From positions 1,716,006 to 1,780,005 of the forward strand of contig NZ_JABAIM010000001.1 in the NCBI RefSeq assembly GCF_012641365.1: a stretch of 64,000 nucleotides of DNA. The letters are read 5' to 3'. Below the pieces are notes generated by a model, which made no database searches, was not told where the DNA came from, and saw only the letters and a program-made list of their open reading frames with translations. Every line of letters begins with the position of its first letter. Position 1 is the first letter of the stretch. This DNA is from Leeia aquatica (lineage in GTDB: Bacteria > Pseudomonadota > Gammaproteobacteria > Burkholderiales > Leeiaceae). The position numbers were made by a program, and so were the translations under genes. Positions 9,795-18,702 of this stretch are shown piece by piece.

Positions 9795-10835
9795 ATGCAA
9801 TCCACCGCCCCGCTCATGCCGCCCGATGCGCTCACCCATGCCGCTGCGCTGGCTCGTCAGCAACAACTGACCAAGCCGCCCGGTTCACTGGGGCGGCTGG
9901 AAGCACTGGCTTGCTGGCTGGCCGCGTGCCAGCAGCGCGCACAGCCCGAACCCTTGCGCCCCGCCATCAGCATCTTTGCCGCCGACCATGGCATCGCGGC
10001 GGAAGGGGTATCGGCCTACCCGGCCAGTGTCACTGCCGCCATGGTGCACAACTTTGCACAGGGTGGTGCCGCCATCAATGTGCTGGCCCGGCAACATCAG
10101 GCCCGGCTGGAAGTGGTCGATGTCGGGGTCAATGCAGACTTGCAGGGGCTGGTCGGCATCGTGCAGGACAAAGTCGCGCCGGGTAGCGCCAATCTGCTGC
10201 ACCAGCCCGCGCTGACACGCGACCAACGCGATGCTGCTTGGGCGACCGGCGAGCGGGCTGCCGAGCGGCACATCGCACAAGGTGCCAATCTGCTGATCGC
10301 GGGTGAGATGGGTATCGCCAACACCACGGCGGCAGCGTGCTTGATCTGCGCCCTGAGCGGGCTCGCACCCGAGCAGGTGGTCGGGCGTGGCACCGGGCTC
10401 GATGACGCCGGGTTGCTGCACAAGCAAACGGTGGTTACCCGCGCCTTGCAGCGCGCCCAGACACATCGCCCCGCCACTGCGCTCGACTGGCTGGCACAAC
10501 TGGGCGGGCTGGAGATTGCCGCCATCGCCGGTTTTCTGGCCTGCGCCGCACGGCAGGGTGTGCCGGTGGTGCTGGATGGCTTCATCGTCAGCGCCGCCGC
10601 GCTGGTGTGCGAGGCGCAACAAGCAGGCAGTCGCCACTGGTGGCTGGCCAGCCACCAGTCACAGGAAACCGGCCATGCGATGGTCTTGCAGCAGCTGGGG
10701 CTGACCCCCTTGCTGGACTGGCAATTGCGGCTGGGCGAAGGCAGCGGTGCGGCACTGGTTCTGCCGCTATTGCAGGCGGCCATTGCGCTACACAACCAGA
10801 TGGCGACCTTTGCCGAAGCCGGTATCCCGACATGA
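9795..10835 (+). CDS. cobT: nicotinate-nucleotide--dimethylbenzimidazole phosphoribosyltransferase
   Basis: The 346-residue protein has the family features TKPPGSLGRLEALA near the N terminus, FAADHGIAAEGVSAYP, the GEMGIANTTAA motif, VGRGTGLDD and the C-terminal GEGSGAALVLPLL that carries the catalytic glutamate. It makes alpha-ribazole phosphate, the lower ligand of B12. It is transcribed away from btuB and the riboswitch does not precede it on this strand. The cobC start overlaps its stop as ATGA. Confidence 0.95.
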   Translation: MQSTAPLMPPDALTHAAALARQQQLTKPPGSLGRLEALACWLAACQQRAQPEPLRPAISIFAADHGIAAEGVSAYPASVTAAMVHNFAQGGAAINVLARQHQARLEVVDVGVNADLQGLVGIVQDKVAPGSANLLHQPALTRDQRDAAWATGERAAERHIAQGANLLIAGEMGIANTTAAACLICALSGLAPEQVVGRGTGLDDAGLLHKQTVVTRALQRAQTHRPATALDWLAQLGGLEIAAIAGFLACAARQGVPVVLDGFIVSAAALVCEAQQAGSRHWWLASHQSQETGHAMVLQQLGLTPLLDWQLRLGEGSGAALVLPLLQAAIALHNQMATFAEAGIPT

Positions 10836-11434
10836 ATGCCGCGTGCCGACTGGTGGTGTTGCGGCATGGGGCCAGCACTGCCGGCCACTCCCTGCTGCTG
10901 GGACACAGCGACTACCCGTTGAGCCCCTCCGGGCTGGCCGCCACGCAGCACAGCCTCACACAGATCTGCCAGGCCGGGCCCGTGGATGCGGTAATCAGCT
11001 CGCCGCTGCAACGCTGCGCCCACTTCGTGCCGCATGCCACTGCACTGCTGCAGTGCCCCAGCCGGATTGACCCCGCCTGGGCCGAAATGCACTTTGGCGA
11101 CTGGGACGGGCAGCCACTCGACGTGTTGCAGCACCAGCCCGACTGGCAGCGCTGGCGGGCTGACCCAGAGCGCTTCACTCCGCCCGGTGCCGAGCCCTAC
11201 CCGGTATTCCGACAACGCATCCAGGCCGCCACCGCACCGCTTTACCAACCCGGCCAGCGCCTGCTGCTGCTCAGTCATGCGGGGGCGGCGCGCGCGCTAT
11301 TGGCCGATTTGCTGCACCTCAGCTGGGCGCAAGCCGGGCAGCTGGCGCTTTCCGCAGCAGGCTGGCTGGAGTTCAGCCTGCTGCCCGATCAACCGGCTTA
11401 CCTGCTTCATCTGCAACAAGGCATGACCCCATGA
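10832..11434 (+). CDS. cobC: alpha-ribazole phosphatase (histidine phosphatase family)
   Basis: The start chosen at 10832 overlaps the cobT stop as ATGA and gives a 200-residue protein; the frame is open much further upstream only because it runs antiparallel to real coding sequence. The catalytic LRHGAS motif is at residues about 10-15, and SSPLQRCAHF and LLLSHAGAARALL supply the other phosphatase-fold residues. It removes the phosphate from alpha-ribazole phosphate made by CobT. The following cobS gene again overlaps by four bases, showing translational coupling. Confidence 0.88.
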   Translation: MNAACRLVVLRHGASTAGHSLLLGHSDYPLSPSGLAATQHSLTQICQAGPVDAVISSPLQRCAHFVPHATALLQCPSRIDPAWAEMHFGDWDGQPLDVLQHQPDWQRWRADPERFTPPGAEPYPVFRQRIQAATAPLYQPGQRLLLLSHAGAARALLADLLHLSWAQAGQLALSAAGWLEFSLLPDQPAYLLHLQQGMTP

Positions 11435-12183
11435 AACAGCATGGCATTCGGCTGATCCTCGCCATCCAATTCCTCACCCGCCTGCCCACCCCGCAGATCC
11501 GCGCCTTTTCACCCGCCCTGCTGACCGCGGCCGCCATCTGGTTTCCGCTGGTGGGCTTGCTGATCGGCGGCTTGCTGTGGCTGACAGGTAGTCTGGCAAG
11601 TGCAGTGGACCCGTGGCTGGCGGCCCTGTTCGTCACCAGCTTGTGGATAGCCGTGACCGGCGGCCTGCATCTGGACGGGCTGGCCGACCTGGCCGACGCC
11701 CTCGGCGCCGCCCATCGTGATCCGGAGCGACTGCTGGCGGTGATGAAAGACCCCCACCTGGGCAGCTTTGGTGTACTGGCCTTATTGCAACAGGTACTGG
11801 CCAAGCTGATCCTCTGCCGCCTGCTGCTGACCAGCCCGTGGCTGCCTGCGCTGATTCTGATTCCTGCCTGGGCGCGCTGGGGCGTGTTGTACTGGAGTCA
11901 TCGTCTGCCGCCACTGGCTCCCGGCATGGCGGAGGCTTTCCGCTGGCATTTGCGCCCGCTGCACTACTGGGTCTGGCTGCTGCCCTTGGCCGCGCTCAGC
12001 GCCTGGCTGGCACCCGCCTTGCTGCTGGCACCTGCGCTGGTCTGGCTCTGGGCGCGCTATCTGCTACGTCGGGTGGGCGGGGTCAGTGGTGATTGCCTGG
12101 GGGCAGGCATCGAGCGGGTCGAAAGTGGCCTACTACTGGCGGCTGTGGTGTGGCCATTGTTGCAACAGCGGATACCGTTCTGA
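11431..12183 (+). CDS. cobS: adenosylcobinamide-GDP ribazoletransferase (cobalamin synthase)
   Basis: The 250-residue protein is an integral membrane protein with LAIQFLTRLP at the N terminus, the conserved GGLHLDGLADLADAL and DPHLGSFGVLALL motifs and GDCLGAGIER near the C terminus, all typical of CobS. It joins adenosylcobinamide-GDP (made by CobU) to alpha-ribazole (made by CobT and CobC) to complete B12. Together the cob genes here support salvage of cobinamide; genes for corrin-ring synthesis are absent from the window. Confidence 0.95.
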   Translation: MKQHGIRLILAIQFLTRLPTPQIRAFSPALLTAAAIWFPLVGLLIGGLLWLTGSLASAVDPWLAALFVTSLWIAVTGGLHLDGLADLADALGAAHRDPERLLAVMKDPHLGSFGVLALLQQVLAKLILCRLLLTSPWLPALILIPAWARWGVLYWSHRLPPLAPGMAEAFRWHLRPLHYWVWLLPLAALSAWLAPALLLAPALVWLWARYLLRRVGGVSGDCLGAGIERVESGLLLAAVVWPLLQQRIPF

Positions 12184-12288
12184 CAACGGAAGAAACATGC
12201 CGTTGGCAAATGGCGGCTCTGCGAGTAATCTTGCAGCCACTGTTGTCTGACCCACCCCTGCGTCCAACCCCGCACAAGGAGCAGCATC

Positions 12289-13098
12289 ATGGAAAATCCC
12301 TATCAGGCGCCACAGTCGGCCGTTCGCGACATTCCCACCACCCAGAATGGCGCACTGATCGCCGCAGGCCGCAAGGTCCCTGCAGGCAATGCCATCAGCT
12401 GGCTTACCGGCGGCTGGAACCTGTTCAAGGACAACCCCGGCATCTGGATCGTCAATACCCTGATCTTCGGGGTGCTCGTCATTGTGCTGGCCTTCATCCC
12501 GATTCTGGGCGCACTGGCCATGCCGATGCTGGCAACCCTGCTGTTGGGCGGCATCATGGCAGGTGCGGCTGCACAGGACCAGGGTGAACCTTTGACCGTC
12601 AACCACCTGTTCTCGGCCTTTCAGACCCACGCCAGCCAGCTGGTGATCGTAGGCCTGATCGGCCTGGCTGCAGGCGTCGTCATGTCCGTCATCAGCGGCA
12701 TCCTGACAATGGTGGTGGTCGGCGGCAGTTTTTTTGCAGCAGGTGGCATGAGCGCCATGACTCCGGGCAGCAACGCCGGGGCCATGGCCCTGCTGGCAGG
12801 CATGGGCTTTGGCATGATCATTGTCATGCTGGTGATGGTCGCCCTGTCTTTTGTGGTGTATTCACTGGTGTTCTTCGCCCCGGCGCTGGTGGTATTGCAT
12901 GACCTGCCCCCCATGGAAGCCATCAAGGCCAGCTTCAGCGGCTACTGGAAGAACTGGCTGGGCATCCTGCTGTTTGGCTTGCTCGGCGCTGTACTGGGTG
13001 TTATCGGTGCCATCCCCTTCGGACTCGGCCTGCTGGTGGTCTACCCGCTGCTGCTGGCCTCGGTCTACGCTGCCTACAAAGACATCTATCTGGCCTGA
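12289..13098 (+). CDS. BPSS1780-like integral membrane protein
   Basis: The 269-residue protein starts MENPYQAPQS, a short motif common in small proteobacterial membrane proteins of this group, and then has about five hydrophobic segments between residues 60 and 265, several rich in Gly, Met and Val. The pattern VVLHDLPPMEAIKASFSGYWKNWLG before the last segments matches the BPSS1780 family. No enzymatic role is known. It stands alone, 190 bases before the RDD gene. An AAGGAG ribosome-binding site precedes the ATG. Confidence 0.7.
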   Translation: MENPYQAPQSAVRDIPTTQNGALIAAGRKVPAGNAISWLTGGWNLFKDNPGIWIVNTLIFGVLVIVLAFIPILGALAMPMLATLLLGGIMAGAAAQDQGEPLTVNHLFSAFQTHASQLVIVGLIGLAAGVVMSVISGILTMVVVGGSFFAAGGMSAMTPGSNAGAMALLAGMGFGMIIVMLVMVALSFVVYSLVFFAPALVVLHDLPPMEAIKASFSGYWKNWLGILLFGLLGAVLGVIGAIPFGLGLLVVYPLLLASVYAAYKDIYLA

Positions 13099-13120
13099 AT
13101 GCAACGTCACCCAGCACCCC

Positions 13121-13158
13121 GGCCTGCCCGCTTTGTCATTGGCAAAGCCCGGCAGGCC
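13121..13158 (+). terminator. long hairpin after the BPSS1780-like gene
   Basis: GGCCTGCC pairs with GGCAGGCC and, inside it, GCTTTG pairs with CAAAGC. No T-run follows on either strand, so it may be a weak or Rho-assisted terminator rather than a standard intrinsic one. Confidence 0.5.
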
Positions 13159-13317
13159 GCGCTATGCTCCCAGCCCTTGTTGAAAACATGCACAGCATAA
13201 CAACCATCACCGTCGATTCTCATCGGCCAGATATTGTTGCTGCCACCCTGTTGTGTGCCATTCGTGCGTCACACCAGGGTATTTACAACCCCTCAGCCAG
13301 CCAAGCCTGACAATACC

Positions 13318-14019
13318 TTGACCACTTCACCACCTCTGCTCGACACGCTTGCCGTTGTGCCCACCCCGGAAGGGGTGGACTTGGCCATCCGTACGGCAGG
13401 CCCCTTGCCACGTGGTTTGGCATGGTGCATTGATGTCATCATCCGGTGGATATTCATCATCATCCTGGCGCAAATGCTGGCCGTGCTGGAAGAGGCTGGC
13501 ATCGGGGTGCTGCTGATCCTGGTGTTTGTCATCGAGTTTCTGTATCCGGTGCTGTTTGAGGTGTTGAGCAAAGGCTCCACGCCCGGCAAGAAACTGCTCG
13601 GCATCATGGTGGTGCACGATGATGGCACCCCGGTCGGCTGGAAGGCCTCCATGACCCGCAACCTGCTGCGTCTGGTCGACTGGCTCCCATCCATGTACCT
13701 GTTTGGCCTGATCAGCTGTCTGTTTAGCCAGGAGTTCAAGCGTATTGGTGATCTGGCTGCCGGTACGGTGGTGGTGTATCGCGACCTGAAGACCCGCCTG
13801 CCCGTGATGGAGGACACCCAGCCGGAAGCCCCGCCGTGGTCGCTGGCACCGCATGAGCAACGCGCCATCATCGACTTTGCCGTACGGCAAGGCCAACTGA
13901 CGCCCGAGCGGGCCACCGAGCTGGCACAGCAAACCGGGCCGCTGGTGGGGCAACACCGCGAGGATGCGCGGCAGCAGCTGTTACGCTACGCCCAATACCT
14001 GCTGGGACGGCAGCCATGA
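13318..14019 (+). CDS. RDD family membrane protein
   Basis: The protein has the RDD-type pattern: VPTPEGVDLAIRTAGPLPRGLAWCIDVIIR, then two or three hydrophobic segments and GSTPGKKLLGIMVVHDDGTPVGWKASMTRNLLRLVDWLP, followed by IGDLAAGTVVVYRD. Function of the family is not established; some members affect ion exchange. The start is uncertain: no ATG is placed well, and the TTG at 13318 (233 residues) gives an N terminus like that of relatives, whereas codons from 13234 would add 28 residues without similarity. It overlaps the next gene as ATGA and is the first gene of a seven-gene envelope cluster. Confidence 0.8.
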   Translation: MTTSPPLLDTLAVVPTPEGVDLAIRTAGPLPRGLAWCIDVIIRWIFIIILAQMLAVLEEAGIGVLLILVFVIEFLYPVLFEVLSKGSTPGKKLLGIMVVHDDGTPVGWKASMTRNLLRLVDWLPSMYLFGLISCLFSQEFKRIGDLAAGTVVVYRDLKTRLPVMEDTQPEAPPWSLAPHEQRAIIDFAVRQGQLTPERATELAQQTGPLVGQHREDARQQLLRYAQYLLGRQP

Positions 14020-14999
14020 AACAGGCGGATTTTGAGCGCTACCATCGTAACCGCTGGCTGGCGTTTGCTTTGTGGCTGGACTTCCAACGCCCCAAAAAGG
14101 GACAAGATGGCCAGCGGCAGGCCCCTTTCCCCTTGACCGAACTGCCAGACCGTTATCGCGAGCTGTGCCAGCATCTGGCCCTGGCGCGCGACCGTCATTA
14201 CACCAGCCAGCTGGTGGATGAACTACACCGTCTGGTACAAGGCGGCCATATGCAGCTGTATGGCAGCCGTAGCGGACAAGGTTTCAATTTCTTCCGCTTC
14301 ATGGCGCAGGATTTTCCGCGTCTGGTACGGCAAGAGTGGCCGTTTACCGTCACCGGCCTGCTGCTGTTTTTTGTGCCCTTGTTTGGTCTGATCATTGCCA
14401 TGCAATGGTATCCGGGGCTGGCAGATTACCTGATTCCGCAGATGACCCAGGCGCAGATGGAGCATATGTATCGGCCCGGCAATGAAGTGACCGGCTTCAC
14501 ACGAGAAGCGCCGGATGACATCCTGATGTGGGGCTACTACATCTACCACAACATCTCGATCGACTTTCAGTGTTTTGCTGGCGGCATCCTGTTCGGCCTG
14601 GGTGCGCTTTTTTATACCGTCTATAACGGCGTCATCATCGGCGCCATTGCCGGCTACTTGACCCACAAGGGCTATATTGTGACCTTCTGGAGCTTTGTGG
14701 CCGGGCACAGCAGCTTTGAACTGATCGGCGCGGCACTGGCCGGGGCTGCCGGGCTGGAGCTGGGCTATGCGCTGGTTGCACCAGGCCCTTACAGCCGCCT
14801 GCACGCCCTCAAGCGACGCGCGCAAATAGCGGTACGCCTGCTGGGTGGCGCAGCCACCCTCACTTTCATTGCCGCCTTCATCGAGGGTTTCTGGTCGCCA
14901 CAGACCTTTATCCCACCGATGGTCAAATACGTATTTGGTGGCAGCATGTGGCTCTTGCTCAGCCTCTGGTTATTGCTGGGAGGCCGCCGTGCAGCTTGA
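14016..14999 (+). CDS. SpoIIM-like (DUF95) membrane protein
   Basis: The 327-residue protein has an N-terminal cytoplasmic helical part (FERYHRNRWLAFALWLDFQRP, then LCQHLALARDRHY) and a membrane part from about residue 105. The pattern FCFAGGILFGLGALFYTVYNGVIIGAIAGY-like segment around residues 185-215 is typical of stage II sporulation protein M relatives in non-sporulating bacteria. Role unknown; always seen beside RDD, DUF4129, MoxR and DUF58 genes. It overlaps its neighbours by 4 and 11 bases. Confidence 0.82.
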   Translation: MKQADFERYHRNRWLAFALWLDFQRPKKGQDGQRQAPFPLTELPDRYRELCQHLALARDRHYTSQLVDELHRLVQGGHMQLYGSRSGQGFNFFRFMAQDFPRLVRQEWPFTVTGLLLFFVPLFGLIIAMQWYPGLADYLIPQMTQAQMEHMYRPGNEVTGFTREAPDDILMWGYYIYHNISIDFQCFAGGILFGLGALFYTVYNGVIIGAIAGYLTHKGYIVTFWSFVAGHSSFELIGAALAGAAGLELGYALVAPGPYSRLHALKRRAQIAVRLLGGAATLTFIAAFIEGFWSPQTFIPPMVKYVFGGSMWLLLSLWLLLGGRRAA

Positions 15000-16476
15000 G
15001 CGCTTCCGTCTGGCCTTGCGACCGCGTGGTGGCTGGGAAACCGTGGACCTTGGCATGAGCATGGTACGGCAGTGGTGGAAACCGCTGTACGGTGTCTGGC
15101 TGCTGGGCTGGCTGCCCTTCAGCCTGCTGGTCTATGCCATGGCCTGGTCGCTGGAATGGGAGCCGATCTGGGCTTTTCTGCTGCTGTGGTGGCTTAAGCC
15201 CATGCTGTCTCGCCCCTTGCTGGCGGTACTGTCCGGGGCGGTGTTTGACCAGCCGCCCACGCTCGGGCACGTGCTGCGCCGCTGGCCCTGGCTGCTCTGG
15301 CATTCCGGTTTGCTGGGCGCACTGCTGTTCCGTCGCCTTAGCAGCGCACGCACCGTGTTCCTGCCGGTGTGGCAACTGGAGGGTCAACGTGGCCGTGCTG
15401 CGCGTCAGCGCAGCAATCTGCTGGGGCGCACCACCCGTGCCCATGCCTCCTCCATGGCGCTGGCCTTGAATCATATGGCGCTGTTCATGGCATTGGGCCT
15501 GTTCATGCTGGTGGCCCTGTTTGTCCCTTCCGCCGAAGCCTGGCGCATGCCATGGGACCCGCTGAAAGACATGCTGGAAGGGATGTCTGCCACCGTAGGG
15601 GCCTGGCTGTTCCCCCTGCTGATGAGCCTGCTCGACAGCTTGCTGGAGCCCTATTTTGTCGCTGGCGGCTTCAGCCTCTATCTGCAGCGTCGTACGGTGC
15701 TGGAGGGCTGGGATCTTGAGATTGCGTTCCGCCGCATCGGACAGCGGCTGCAGCAGTGGCTCAAGCATGCCGGGCCGACCTTGTTACTGCTGCTGGTGTG
15801 CAGCCTCGCAATGCCGCAGTTCAGCCATGCCGCGGCAGAACCCCAGGAGGAACTCGTCAAGGTACTGGACCAGGCCGACATCAAAGGCAAGCATGAAGCC
15901 ATCCAGTCCTGGCAGTTTGTACCTGACCGGAATAACGAGGAAAAAGAAGAGCACATAGAGCCTCAGCGCGACCCACAATACCAGAACAATCTCAACTTTG
16001 GCGCAGAGGGCTTCCGCACCCTGGTGTGGGTCATCTTCGGTGTGGCACTGGCCTTCCTGCTCTACTACGCCGTCCGTCACTGGCGACCGGGCAACACGCA
16101 AAAAATGCAGGGGCAGGCCCCGGAGGTCTTGTTTGGGCTGGATGTTCGTCCGGAAAGCTTGCCGGATGACTTGCCCAGCGCTGCTCGCAAGCTGATTGAA
16201 CAAGGACAGATTCAGGCGGCGCTCAGCCTGCTGTACCGGGGTGCCTTGGTGCACTGGCTGCGGGTCGGGCTGGAAATCGAGCCCGGCGACACCGAGGGCG
16301 ACTGCATTCGCCGCGTACGCCAGCTGGGCAGCAGTGACAGCAATCAGTACTTTGCCGGTCTGGTCGCCCATTGGCAGCAGTTGACCTATGCCCACCGCCT
16401 CACCCCGGCGGCAGAGGCCATGCAGCTGTGCGAGCAGTGGGCGCTACATTTCAGCATCCGGCGCAGCGAGGTCTAA
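14989..16476 (+). CDS. DUF4129 domain membrane protein
   Basis: A GTG at 14989, overlapping the previous gene by 11 bases, gives a 495-residue protein starting VQLERFRLALRPRGGWE; upstream in-frame codons belong to the previous gene read in another frame. There are several membrane segments in the first 270 residues, one more near residue 345 (GFRTLVWVIFGVALAFLLYYAV), and a C-terminal DUF4129 domain with LIEQGQIQAALSLLYRGALVHWL. The length exceeds that of most DUF4129 proteins because of the large membrane part. Role unknown; same cluster as MoxR. Confidence 0.8.
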   Translation: MQLERFRLALRPRGGWETVDLGMSMVRQWWKPLYGVWLLGWLPFSLLVYAMAWSLEWEPIWAFLLLWWLKPMLSRPLLAVLSGAVFDQPPTLGHVLRRWPWLLWHSGLLGALLFRRLSSARTVFLPVWQLEGQRGRAARQRSNLLGRTTRAHASSMALALNHMALFMALGLFMLVALFVPSAEAWRMPWDPLKDMLEGMSATVGAWLFPLLMSLLDSLLEPYFVAGGFSLYLQRRTVLEGWDLEIAFRRIGQRLQQWLKHAGPTLLLLLVCSLAMPQFSHAAAEPQEELVKVLDQADIKGKHEAIQSWQFVPDRNNEEKEEHIEPQRDPQYQNNLNFGAEGFRTLVWVIFGVALAFLLYYAVRHWRPGNTQKMQGQAPEVLFGLDVRPESLPDDLPSAARKLIEQGQIQAALSLLYRGALVHWLRVGLEIEPGDTEGDCIRRVRQLGSSDSNQYFAGLVAHWQQLTYAHRLTPAAEAMQLCEQWALHFSIRRSEV

Positions 16477-16481
16477 GCCCC

Positions 16482-17657
16482 ATGAAATACCTTGCTGCAG
16501 CAATAATCGGACTGTTGATACTGGTGGGCGGAATCTATTTCTACCAGCACCTGGAAGAGCACACCGAGTGGATCTACCACCCTCCGGCAGAGGATACGGT
16601 CCGCAAGGACTATCTGGCCGCCGATCGGGTATTGACCCGGCTGGAGCGCCCTCCCGTGTGGATCAGCACCTTGCCGGAGCTGCGTCAGCTGCCGCGCCAC
16701 AGTGTCTTGATGCTGCTGGATCAGAACGATCCGGATACCCGGCAGGTGGAGGCCTTGCAGCACTGGGTGCGGCAAGGCGGTCATCTGATCATCGGCTATG
16801 AGGATTTGCGAGGGGAAACCACCCTGCTGAGCGCCTTTGGGCTCAGCCTCACTGACATTACCCACGAAGAAAACAATGCACCGCAAGACGCCGGCAAAGA
16901 CCAGATGATTCACAATCCCGGTGAGCGCCTGCTGGGGCCCGCGCCTTTGGGCGAGCTGTCCTGGGAGCCACAAGCTGGCCAAGCCCTGTCGCCCGAGACG
17001 CCAGGCACCCATTGGGGCAATGAGGATGACCTCCTGCTGGTTGACATGCCGGTGGGTCAAGGCCACCTGACCGCGCTGCCCACAACCCGATTGTTCAAGT
17101 ACAACGCGCAATACAGCGCTCAGAATGAAGGGTACAACTTCTGGGGCAGTTTGGACCGGCAGCAGCACGCCACCCTGCTCTATCAGCTGACCCGCCTGCA
17201 CTACCCGGAGGGGACACTGGCACTGCTGCCGGACCTGCGCGATCCGTCGCTATGGGGCTGGCTGGTGCGCAATGCCCATCGCGTGTTGTGGGTGTTTCTG
17301 GCCTGGCTGCTGATCTGGCTGTGGCGCATCATCCCGCGGGTCGGTACCCTGCTGCCGGAAGCGCCGCGTGCACGCCGCAGCCTGCTGGAGCACTTGTCCG
17401 CCAGTGGTCGCTACCTGTGGCAGCGGCGTGGTCATGCCATTCTGCTGGACGCCATTCGCCATCGCATCCAGCAACGCCTGCGTCGCCGCCATCCACACCT
17501 GGCTGTCCTGCACGGTCAAAGCCAGCTGGTGGCCATTGCCGAGCAAACCGGCCTGCCGCTGAGCCAGCTACAAACCGCCCTGATCGGCCTGCCGTCGCAG
17601 CGCCACGAGCTGCTGCAAGCCTTGCAAACCCTGCAGCGCCTCTACCGGCGCCTCTGA
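16482..17657 (+). CDS. DUF4350 domain protein
   Basis: The ATG at 16482, five bases after the previous stop, gives a 391-residue protein with an N-terminal membrane anchor (YLAAAIIGLLILVGGIYFY). The middle has a GATase-like region (LMLLDQNDPDTRQVEALQHWVRQGGHLIIG) as in DUF4350 proteins, a second membrane segment near residue 275 (VLWVFLAWLLIWLW), and a helical cytoplasmic tail. The family is usually encoded with MoxR ATPases, as here, and may be a client or adaptor. Biochemical role unknown. Confidence 0.78.
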   Translation: MKYLAAAIIGLLILVGGIYFYQHLEEHTEWIYHPPAEDTVRKDYLAADRVLTRLERPPVWISTLPELRQLPRHSVLMLLDQNDPDTRQVEALQHWVRQGGHLIIGYEDLRGETTLLSAFGLSLTDITHEENNAPQDAGKDQMIHNPGERLLGPAPLGELSWEPQAGQALSPETPGTHWGNEDDLLLVDMPVGQGHLTALPTTRLFKYNAQYSAQNEGYNFWGSLDRQQHATLLYQLTRLHYPEGTLALLPDLRDPSLWGWLVRNAHRVLWVFLAWLLIWLWRIIPRVGTLLPEAPRARRSLLEHLSASGRYLWQRRGHAILLDAIRHRIQQRLRRRHPHLAVLHGQSQLVAIAEQTGLPLSQLQTALIGLPSQRHELLQALQTLQRLYRRL

Positions 17658-17678
17658 ACCTAGAAACGGGAAACCGCC

Positions 17679-18671
17679 ATGCCCAGCCTTGACACCTCAT
17701 CCTTGCCCCAGGACAAACTGGAACAAGCCATCACCATCGTCAACAGCATGCGCCAGGAAATGGCGCGCGCGGTGGTCGGGCAAGGTGCCATCATTGACGA
17801 AGTGCTGATCACCCTGCTGGCCGGGGGTCACCTGTTGCTGGAAGGGGTGCCGGGGCTGGGCAAGACCTTGCTGGTCAAATCGCTGGCACGCACCTTTGCC
17901 GGCGACTTCCGCCGCATCCAGTTCACGCCGGACCTGATGCCGGCCGACGTGACCGGCCACACCCTGTATGACCCCTCCAACGGGCAATTCACCACCCGCA
18001 AGGGGCCGGTCTTTACCAACCTGCTGCTGGCAGACGAAATCAACCGCGCCCCCGCCAAGACTCAGGCCGCCCTGCTGGAAGTGATGCAGGAGCAACAAGT
18101 GACTATCGAAGGAGAAGGCCACACCCTGCCGCCGCCTTTCATGGTGCTCGCCACACAGAACCCCTTGGAGCAGGAAGGCACCTACCCGCTGCCGGAAGCC
18201 CAGCTGGACCGTTTCCTGCTGAAAACCCTGATCGACTATCCGTCCGAGCAGGAAGAGCAGGCCATGATCCGGCAAGTGACGCTGGGCTCAGTGGGTGACC
18301 AGCTGACCGTCAGCCAGGTCAATGCCGTGGTGAAACCGGCCACCGTACAAGCCCTGCAGCAATTGACCGCAAACCTGACGGTGGACGACCGCGTGCTGGA
18401 CTACGCGGTGCGCATCGTACGCGCCACCCGCAATCAGCCTGGCGTTGCCAGTGGCGCCGGGCCGCGTGGCGGCATCTCGCTGGTGCGCGCCGCGCGCGCG
18501 GCAGCCCTGCTGCAAGGCCGCGGTTTCGTTCTGCCGGACGACATCAAGCTGGTGGCCCTGCCCGCCTTGCGCCACCGCATTGCGCTGGCCCCGGAGCTGG
18601 AAATCGAAGGGCAAACTACCGACAGCGTGCTGCGTGCCATGCTGAGCCAGATCGAGGCACCGCGCCTGTGA
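17679..18671 (+). CDS. MoxR-type AAA+ ATPase
   Basis: The 330-residue protein has Walker A EGVPGLGKTLLVKSLA near residues 52-67, Walker B LLLADEINRAPAKTQAALLEVM near residues 113-134, sensor 1 LATQNPLEQEGTYPLPEAQLDRF, and the MoxR lid domain with RGGISLVRAARAAALLQGR. MoxR ATPases act as chaperones for VWA-domain proteins such as the DUF58 protein encoded next. The gene follows the DUF4350 gene by 21 bases. Confidence 0.93.
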   Translation: MPSLDTSSLPQDKLEQAITIVNSMRQEMARAVVGQGAIIDEVLITLLAGGHLLLEGVPGLGKTLLVKSLARTFAGDFRRIQFTPDLMPADVTGHTLYDPSNGQFTTRKGPVFTNLLLADEINRAPAKTQAALLEVMQEQQVTIEGEGHTLPPPFMVLATQNPLEQEGTYPLPEAQLDRFLLKTLIDYPSEQEEQAMIRQVTLGSVGDQLTVSQVNAVVKPATVQALQQLTANLTVDDRVLDYAVRIVRATRNQPGVASGAGPRGGISLVRAARAAALLQGRGFVLPDDIKLVALPALRHRIALAPELEIEGQTTDSVLRAMLSQIEAPRL

Positions 18672-18702
18672 TGACCTCATCCTTGCTTGGGGAGCCACCC
18701 CG

